33,816 nucleotides of DNA from CAZHAM01 sp964530415 (GTDB lineage: Bacteria > Patescibacteriota > WWE3 > UBA101185 > UBA10185). The DNA lies in the NCBI GenBank assembly GCA_964530415.1, contig CAZHAM010000002.1:1-33816 (forward strand), in the 5' to 3' direction. The position numbers were made by a program, and so were the translations under genes. Shown here in pieces: positions 29,006 to 33,816 of the stretch (position 1 is the stretch's first letter; every line of letters begins with the position of its first letter). The notes under the pieces were generated by a model. The model made no database searches and was not told the origin of the DNA. It saw nothing but the letters and a program-made list of their open reading frames with translations.

Positions 29006-31331
29006 GCTCAAATCCCGTCTTTTGAATAACTACCAAGTCTTTAATTATTCCCTTAGTGTCGATCTTAATCATTTGTGTTTGTGTTTCCTCGATGTCTCCG
29101 TTTGAAGCCATAGAGCGGAAGTACACAAAATTTACCCCGTCTTTTTCAAGTTTTACTGGTTGTATGTACCTCTCAAGATCGCTTGGTTCGTTTACACTAT
29201 AGAAAACTTGCACACCCATGTTGTTTTCAAAAGAAATTGTCGGATATGCGCTTAACCAACCGTCATAAATATCAATATCTGACTCCAACGTGGTAACAGG
29301 AGCTCCCGAGCTAATTCTTGTTCCAAACATTGCAAACTCGCTCAAATGAGGTATTTGAGAAGTAATTTTGTTTTCAATCAGATCAACAATTGTCGGAAGT
29401 AATTGCCATTCGTTTTCAGTTGAGTCGAAATAGTACATACCGAGAGAATCTAATGCTATCTCATCCAAATCTAAGCTATTTAAGTCAAATACAATCTCAA
29501 GATCAAAAGGCAGCTTACTTAAGCTTTCGTTTAAATAGTCATACGCTGAAATATAAAGAGAAGTTTGGGGGATATATCTCAAGGTCTGCGGTACAAACTC
29601 TTTGTAAGGTATCCCGTTCTTTTCAAAATTGAAAGTGACGTTTTGTTCCGAGTTGTTAGAGATATTTGCGGTCACATTATCAAAAGTCAAAGTTTCGGAG
29701 CTGGTTTTTATAGTTTTAGACAGTTTATCGTAAGGGATTTCCCACAAATAAGTGCTTTGTGTACCGTTTAAATTAGCTTGATTTCGTTCCAACGCATATT
29801 TAGGCCACGGATCCTGTGTGAAAACTGTTTGCCAGCCAAACGGATCTACATTTCCGTTAGGAAAATCGTCGGAGAAACTCCCGTTAGCGTTAACGTCTTT
29901 TGTTACAGAAAGATGTAGATGCGGTCCACTACTTTTACCCGTCATGCCCACTTTTCCAATACTTTGTCCCTTAGAAACTGCTACATTCCCATTGGAATTA
30001 GTAGTAATTAAGTCGTTTTTCATCAAGTGCATATAAGTTGATTGAAAGCCATTATCATGCGCAACTTTTATTGAATTTCCGCAGTCTGTGCAGTAATAAT
30101 AGTTCGCTATACCCGATTCAACTGCGTAAACATTATCTTCATAGTTCATTTTAAAATCCGTGCCGTTGTGTGACGAGTAATATAGCTTAGGGGCTTTTCC
30201 GCGAATACCTTTGAAATTTATAATCGTACTGATTGTTGATGGCGGTTCCATAAGATATGAGCCCAAAGTAGGGTATTCGTGATCAAAGTAAGCGGTAATG
30301 TTTTCAAAGAGTTCGTTGTTTCTAAAAATGTTCCAGGGAGGCCTGAATGTTCCGATAGTGAGATTCGGGGCAATATTCGAAGTAAACACACCTCTATTAT
30401 TAAGTAGCGCGAAAATTGAGTTTTGGTCTTTTGTTACAAAACCGAGTTCTAAAATTACACCAATATTTTGTAAACCCGTGCGATCTAAAGTAGGCGAGCC
30501 TACAGCAAACTCCACAATGTCTCTTTCGCCGTTTTCAAATAGAACGCCTGCATAGTAAAGATTCCCGAATTTGCTGACGGCTTCGATAGTAGTTCCTTCA
30601 AAAATATTTAAACTCTGCCACGTAATTCCCAAATCTTTAGAAAGATACAATCCGTTTCCGCTTATTGAGCCAGCTAAAATAGCCTCCTCATCAACATAAA
30701 ATTTCCGAATTCCTTTTTCGGCTAATTCCGATACCTCAATCCAAGCGTTGCCACGATCTTTTGTTATATAAACTTTATTTTCGCTTGCCGCTAAGGTAAT
30801 CTCATCGCTAGAAAAAACCGCGTCAATTTTTGGACCAAACCAGCCGTTTCCTATTTTTTGAACCCAATTGTCCCCTTTGTCGTCTGATACCCACAGACCG
30901 TGCACGAAACTTCCAAGGTACAGCGACTCATTGTCTGCAGAGATGGTGTTTACCGAAAATCCCATTCCTTTGTACTCCCATGTTTGACCGTAATCGTTAG
31001 AGACGTAAAGCCCGGTTTCATTGTTTATTTTGTAATAGGCAGACGCATAAAGTGTTCCGTTTTTAAATTTTAGGTCAGTTATACCTTTGCTCGGAAGCCC
31101 TCCTTTTACCCAATTTTCACCGCCATCCCACGATATAAAAATACCGTTATGTGTCTCAGAGGTGATATTGGAGGTATATTCACCTGCAACCATATTCTTA
31201 TTTGTTGTTTCGATGGACTTTATGTAATTTGGCAAGACGACTATTTTATTCCAGGAAAAGGCTTGAGCAGAACAATAAACGCCATTAAAAAAAACAAAAG
31301 CACAAAAAACAAAAATCCTAACCAGTTTCAT
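28998..31331 (-). CDS. Large exported M23 peptidase with beta-propeller and C-terminal accessory domains
   Basis: 777 residues. A signal peptide (about 1-24, cleavage after AQA) leads to about 320 residues of sialidase/BNR-type propeller repeats (ISWDGGENWVKGG, VSNDYGQTWEYKG, VSDDKGDNWVQKI, LSKDLGITWQSL). The M23/LytM domain follows, with HNGTD (His388 and Asp392) and HLHLSV near residue 470 as zinc ligands. The C-terminal part has HLSEFAMFG and an OmpL47-like Ig sheet (QVFYSVNEPSDLERY). It should cut peptidoglycan cross-links or another surface peptide. It has its own promoter and no signs of decay. Confidence 0.88.
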   Translation of the reverse strand: MKLVRIFVFCAFVFFNGVYCSAQAFSWNKIVVLPNYIKSIETTNKNMVAGEYTSNITSETHNGIFISWDGGENWVKGGLPSKGITDLKFKNGTLYASAYYKINNETGLYVSNDYGQTWEYKGMGFSVNTISADNESLYLGSFVHGLWVSDDKGDNWVQKIGNGWFGPKIDAVFSSDEITLAASENKVYITKDRGNAWIEVSELAEKGIRKFYVDEEAILAGSISGNGLYLSKDLGITWQSLNIFEGTTIEAVSKFGNLYYAGVLFENGERDIVEFAVGSPTLDRTGLQNIGVILELGFVTKDQNSIFALLNNRGVFTSNIAPNLTIGTFRPPWNIFRNNELFENITAYFDHEYPTLGSYLMEPPSTISTIINFKGIRGKAPKLYYSSHNGTDFKMNYEDNVYAVESGIANYYYCTDCGNSIKVAHDNGFQSTYMHLMKNDLITTNSNGNVAVSKGQSIGKVGMTGKSSGPHLHLSVTKDVNANGSFSDDFPNGNVDPFGWQTVFTQDPWPKYALERNQANLNGTQSTYLWEIPYDKLSKTIKTSSETLTFDNVTANISNNSEQNVTFNFEKNGIPYKEFVPQTLRYIPQTSLYISAYDYLNESLSKLPFDLEIVFDLNSLDLDEIALDSLGMYYFDSTENEWQLLPTIVDLIENKITSQIPHLSEFAMFGTRISSGAPVTTLESDIDIYDGWLSAYPTISFENNMGVQVFYSVNEPSDLERYIQPVKLEKDGVNFVYFRSMASNGDIEETQTQMIKIDTKGIIKDLVVIQKTGFELN

Positions 31332-31337
31332 AGCACA

Positions 31338-31365
31338 GTTATATAAAAAACAGACTCGAGTACAA
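31338..31365 (-). promoter_or_regulatory. Promoter of the M23 peptidase gene
   Basis: On the minus strand: TTGTAC, a 16-base spacer and TATAAC, ending 6 bases before the ATG at 31331. No Shine-Dalgarno site is seen; a leaderless transcript is predicted. It is divergent from the polyamine gene promoter 40 bases away. Confidence 0.5.
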
Positions 31366-31405
31366 CCGCCTAAGCTCTACCTAAAATAGATAATTTCTCT
31401 CCACA

Positions 31406-31414
31406 TGATAGAAT
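31406..31414 (+). promoter_or_regulatory. Extended -10 promoter of the polyamine fusion gene
   Basis: TGATAGAAT: a TGN extension and TAGAAT, ending 15 bases before the ATG at 31430. It would give a leader of about 8-9 bases, with a weak purine run (GTAAGAAAAAA). Confidence 0.45.
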
Positions 31415-31429
31415 CAGTAAGAAAAAACT

Positions 31430-32749
31430 ATGATCCAAGAACTAAAAAAATCACTACCGGACCTTAAAGAAGCAGAAATTGAAGGCATTTTGCATATTCT
31501 ATATTCGGTAGAAAATCTAACAAACTCCGAGCTTATAACCTTAACAGGACTTCCTAAAGAGGTTTTGCGACAGTTTAAATCAAGAATCTCTACTTTACTT
31601 AAGGATTCTCAGTCTGAAGAAATCGAGCTAAATACTGATGGGGCCGAGAAATTAAAGAATCTAAACCCACAACCTTATAAATGGACGCTGTTATCGTATG
31701 AAACCGATGATGCTAAAAATCTAGTAGAAAAGTTAGACGATGTTAGAAATACATACAAAATTTCGCCCAAAAGAGAACTAGACCAGTTTTTTGCTACAAC
31801 CGAAACATCCGTGAACAAGGCAATGATTTTAAAAGATAAAGGCGTGGTTACAGGAAAAAGAATCGGGTTAATAGGCGACGATGATCTGGTATCGATCGTT
31901 TTAGGTTTAGCCGGTGAAAATTACCAAAATGTGACGGTTGCTGATGTAGACACCGATCTCCTCAAATCAATTTCTAAGATCTCAGGCGACATGGGTATAA
32001 GGAATGTTCAAACTATCGAATACAACTGTAAAAACAACGTTCCCAACACTCTGTTTGAAAAATTTGACGTAATTATGACAGATCCGCCCTATACAAAAGC
32101 TGGGATCGAATTATTTTTAAACAGAGCCGTCCAGATGCTATCTAAAAGCCCGTCATACGAAGGAAAATACATTCTTCTGTTTTTTGGCAATAGTTTTAAG
32201 AGTCCCGAGAAGTATTTGAAAGTTCAGGAGGTGATAAATAAGTTTAACCTGGTAATTGAGGACAGAATTGACAAGTTTTCCAGATATTATGGCGCAGAAT
32301 CTATCGGAAACGCATCAGCTTTGTATATTTTAAAAACTACAGCATCCACAGAGCCGCTTGCCGAAGAATTACTCTCCAGCACAATTTACACGTATGAAAA
32401 TCAAAAAGAAGAGAAATTCCCGTTTGTAGACCACGTTGTTATCAAAGTATTTGACGTTCCGGATCAAATTGTTAAATCAAAAGCGCAAATCACAAAGGCA
32501 ATGGGGGATTTTTGCAACGAGCATAAGCTAAAAGTGGTAGACAACAAGATAACTGAGTTTAAAAACGGCGGTTTGACGCTCACTTTTATATTGGCCAACT
32601 CAAATTTAGTGGTTCATACCTGGCCCGAATTTAACGCTGTGCACTTAGATTTGATTACTTGTGCGCCAATTCATAAAAAGTCCTCGATACCTTATAGTAT
32701 TGAGAAATTCCTAAAATCAGGTAAAATAGAGGCTACCTTTGTCAATTGA
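31430..32749 (+). CDS. Fusion of BpsA-like branched-chain polyamine synthase with S-adenosylmethionine decarboxylase
   Basis: 439 residues. Residues 1-75 are helical and winged-helix-like. Residues about 100-310 form an aminopropyltransferase with the BpsA/DUF43 signatures KRELDQFFATTE, GDDD (149-152) and DPPYT (218-222). BpsA adds aminopropyl groups from decarboxylated AdoMet to spermidine nitrogen, giving branched polyamines. Residues about 325-439 are a prokaryotic AdoMet decarboxylase (SpeH/SpeD type) with VVHTWPEF and DLITC. By alignment to the Thermotoga enzyme, Ser391 would become the pyruvoyl group, with His396 and Cys411 conserved. The residue before Ser391 is Asn, not Glu, and the next is Asn, not His. 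The protein could make and use decarboxylated AdoMet on one chain. No other polyamine gene is in the window. Confidence 0.85.
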   Translation: MIQELKKSLPDLKEAEIEGILHILYSVENLTNSELITLTGLPKEVLRQFKSRISTLLKDSQSEEIELNTDGAEKLKNLNPQPYKWTLLSYETDDAKNLVEKLDDVRNTYKISPKRELDQFFATTETSVNKAMILKDKGVVTGKRIGLIGDDDLVSIVLGLAGENYQNVTVADVDTDLLKSISKISGDMGIRNVQTIEYNCKNNVPNTLFEKFDVIMTDPPYTKAGIELFLNRAVQMLSKSPSYEGKYILLFFGNSFKSPEKYLKVQEVINKFNLVIEDRIDKFSRYYGAESIGNASALYILKTTASTEPLAEELLSSTIYTYENQKEEKFPFVDHVVIKVFDVPDQIVKSKAQITKAMGDFCNEHKLKVVDNKITEFKNGGLTLTFILANSNLVVHTWPEFNAVHLDLITCAPIHKKSSIPYSIEKFLKSGKIEATFVN

Positions 32750-32786
32750 CGAAGAGAATCTTTGAACGAGTGAAAAGGAGTAAGCT

Positions 32787-32996
32787 ATGAGAACCCAAGA
32801 TCTGAAGGTTGGGCAAGAAGTAGGCCACATCAAGAACAACCAAGTTCGGCCTGCAAGGTTTAAAATGAAAGACAAGAATGGTAAGTTTTTGTTTGATGTT
32901 ACAACCAAACTTGGTCCCTTGACCATTACCATTACTGCCACACTTGACGAAGACGCTGTATTGCGGGAAATTGAGCCGATTGCCTGCTGTAGCTAG
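32787..32996 (+). CDS. Small hypothetical protein downstream of the polyamine gene
   Basis: 69 residues. AAGGAG lies 7 bases before the ATG, a clear Shine-Dalgarno site. The chain is beta-rich and charged: TQDLKVGQEVGHI, RFKMKDKNGKFLFDV, LGPLTITITATLDED, and it ends ACCS. No membrane segment or signal. No family is recognised. It is 37 bases after the fusion gene and before a strong terminator, so it may be the last gene of that operon. Its base composition is richer in G+C than the fusion gene. Confidence 0.6.
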   Translation: MRTQDLKVGQEVGHIKNNQVRPARFKMKDKNGKFLFDVTTKLGPLTITITATLDEDAVLREIEPIACCS

Positions 32997-33012
32997 GTTA
33001 GACCCGATCCAA

Positions 33013-33076
33013 AGCTGCCTGGGGTGTTTTTTTACATATATTTTTTTGTAAACCCTAGGCAGCTCAACTTTTTTTT
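33013..33076 (+). terminator. Intrinsic terminator after the polyamine/small-gene operon
   Basis: AGCTGCCTGGGGT (33013-33025) pairs with ACCCTAGGCAGCT (33052-33064) over 13 pairs with one wobble, enclosing a T-rich loop. A run of eight T follows 4 bases after the stem (33069-33076). Confidence 0.8.
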
Positions 33077-33092
33077 GAGAAGGAGCAGCATT

Positions 33093-33302
33093 GTGGATCC
33101 AGCAAAGTTAGTCCTTGGAAACGAGTACGAGTATCATGATGGGTCCGGGAAAGTTATCCGAGTACGTTTTACGGACTCAAGTACAGGTTCCCTGACATTT
33201 TACGTTTTCGAGACCGTCGGAGTCGATGATGGAAAGCAGATCGTGTTAGCGCCCAGCGATGTTAGGAGTATGATATTTTCTTTGATAGACAGCAACTCCT
33301 AG
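33093..33302 (+). CDS. Small hypothetical protein with GTG start
   Basis: 69 residues from the GTG at 33093. The longer open frame from 33024 runs through the terminator hairpin, while AGAAGGAG lies 7 bases before the GTG and decides the start. The protein is beta-rich: LVLGNEYEYHDGSGKVIRV, SLTFYVFETVGVDDG, then IVLAPSDVRSMIFSLID. That pattern suggests a small barrel (SH3- or KOW-like), which is inference from strand spacing only. It resembles its upstream neighbour in length (69 residues), strong Shine-Dalgarno site and composition. No promoter was found; it may depend on read-through or on a signal inside the terminator region. Confidence 0.6.
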   Translation: MDPAKLVLGNEYEYHDGSGKVIRVRFTDSSTGSLTFYVFETVGVDDGKQIVLAPSDVRSMIFSLIDSNS

Positions 33303-33327
33303 CCTATCTCTTTTAACTACAACCTCG

Positions 33328-33376
33328 CTGGGAAGTCAACAAAGCAAAAATATACAGCTTTTTATTGACTTCCCGG
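33328..33376. terminator. Hairpin between the small gene and the rRNA promoter
   Basis: CTGGGAAGTCAA (33328-33339) pairs with TTGACTTCCCGG (33365-33376), 12 pairs with one wobble, and an inner AAAGC/GCTTT stem. No strong T-run follows on the plus strand, so it may be a weak terminator or a boundary element insulating the rRNA operon. Confidence 0.5.
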
Positions 33377-33402
33377 CACAACCATTTATCCCATTTTTAT
33401 AA

Positions 33403-33431
33403 TTGACACCCCCATTTTAAATTGATATCTT
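33403..33431 (+). promoter_or_regulatory. rRNA operon promoter
   Basis: A perfect TTGACA, a 17-base spacer and TATCTT. It is about 230 bases before mature 16S, a normal leader length. Between it and the antitermination site lie two further inverted repeats: TGATGT-AA-ACATCA (33484-33497) and GGTATC/GATACC (33499-33504 and 33519-33524). No gene is seen in 33303-33660. Confidence 0.65.
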
Positions 33432-33529
33432 GCTAATGAAATACATTTAGTGTATACATATATTCTGTTCCGAGTTATTTAGATGATGTAAACATCACGG
33501 TATCTTTTGAAATTAAGCGATACCATTTA

Positions 33530-33560
33530 AAGTGAACAAACTTTCACTTACGCTCTTTGA
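33530..33560 (+). promoter_or_regulatory. boxB-boxA type rRNA antitermination signal
   Basis: The hairpin AAGTGAA-caaact-TTCACTT (33530-33549) is followed 2 bases later by GCTCTTTGA (33552-33560), which matches the boxA consensus (TGCTCTTTA). In other bacteria this recruits NusB-S10 and lets polymerase read through the rRNA genes. Confidence 0.72.
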
Positions 33561-33660
33561 AATTGAAATATCTGAGCCAAGAAACTTTAAGCACATGTTT
33601 TTGTTAATTACTTTGATATTTTGTTTGTCACTTTGTGGCTTTCAAAATAGAAAGAATGTT

Positions 33661-33816
33661 TTAGTTGAGAATTTGATCCTAGTTCAGGGTGAATGCTAGC
33701 GGTGTGCCTAAGATATGCAAGTTGAGCGGTGTTTGCAGCAATGCAAACACAGCGGCGAACGGCTGAGTAACACGGAGGACCCCACCTGTAATTCAGGGAT
33801 CGCCCCGGGACACTGG
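33661..33816 (+). rRNA. rrs: 16S ribosomal RNA, 5' end (truncated by window end)
   Basis: GAATTTGATCCTAGTTCAG is the 5' conserved block, followed by GCGGTGTGCCTAAGATATGC, then GGCGAACGGCTGAGTAACAC and ATCGCCCCGGGACACTGG. Counting back 14 bases from the conserved TTTGATC block places the mature start near 33661. Helix 6 is shortened to a 9-pair stem with a GCAA loop (33729-33750). The universal 27F primer site has three mismatches (G to A, G to A, C to T), as in many CPR lineages. Confidence 0.95.

Noticed and set aside
33024..33092. 23-codon N-terminal extension of the last small gene
   Set aside because: It is the loop and right arm of an intrinsic terminator; the GTG at 33093 follows a strong Shine-Dalgarno site.
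1..33816. TGA recoding (code 25) as in some CPR phyla
   Set aside because: TGA ends the polyamine fusion gene and the LOG gene at natural C-termini, and no in-frame TGA was needed to complete any gene.

Overview
The window looks like a chromosomal segment of a Candidate Phyla Radiation (Patescibacteria) bacterium. The evidence is an AT-rich genome (roughly one third G+C in most genes), very tight gene packing with 1-17 base overlaps, split transketolase, an archaeal-type ATP-dependent DNA ligase, many small or unrecognised membrane proteins, and a divergent 16S rRNA 5' end. TGA is used as a stop (for example in the polyamine fusion gene and the LOG-family gene), so the code is the standard bacterial one and not the TGA-Gly code of Gracilibacteria/Absconditabacteria. 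A Dojkabacteria/Microgenomates-like lineage is plausible, but I cannot fix the phylum from sequence alone.

Layout. 1-870: end of an iron-sulfur/sulfur-mobilisation operon (sufS end, sufU, DUF1858 redox protein). 895-1323: ribosome hibernation factor. 1374-2511: a truncated tRNA copy, an intact tRNA with anticodon UAU, a 100-base assembly gap, and a tyrosine recombinase whose C-terminus lies in the gap. 2648-3754: FtsB/DivIC-like protein, initiator tRNA, a small Shine-Dalgarno-led gene on the minus strand, a chain of palindromes and a CAU tRNA. 3815-8370 (+): trpS, ftsH, a free-standing 5' nuclease and endonuclease III. 8367-17338 (-): an exported DsbA-like protein, then a carbon-metabolism block (2-hydroxyacid dehydrogenase, PfkB-family kinase, split transketolase, ribulose-phosphate epimerase-like protein, RpiB) with a LOG-family protein and lgt. 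17371-24060 (-): small proteins, ATP-dependent DNA ligase, a degenerate Fic protein, recF, mutM and a glycosyltransferase. 24279-29005 (+): a membrane-anchored protein, a P-type cation ATPase, a HEPN-like protein and mnmA. 28998-31331 (-): a large exported M23 peptidase. 31430-33302 (+): a two-domain polyamine enzyme and two small genes. 33403-33816: rRNA promoter, antitermination leader and the first 156 bases of 16S rRNA.

How it fits together. The sulfur genes could feed the tRNA thiolase MnmA. Transketolase, Rpe-like protein and RpiB make up most of a non-oxidative pentose phosphate route. Ligase, RecF, MutM, Nth and the 5' nuclease form a dispersed DNA-repair set.

Three things stand out. 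(1) The gene at 31430-32749 encodes a BpsA-type branched-chain polyamine synthase fused to an S-adenosylmethionine decarboxylase domain, so the producer and the consumer of decarboxylated AdoMet sit on one chain. (2) At least ten genes have a -10 box ending 6-7 bases before the start codon, predicting leaderless mRNAs, while a few other genes carry strong Shine-Dalgarno sites. (3) Several enzymes keep their fold but have lost canonical catalytic residues (recombinase, Fic, Rpe-like, RpiB, LOG).
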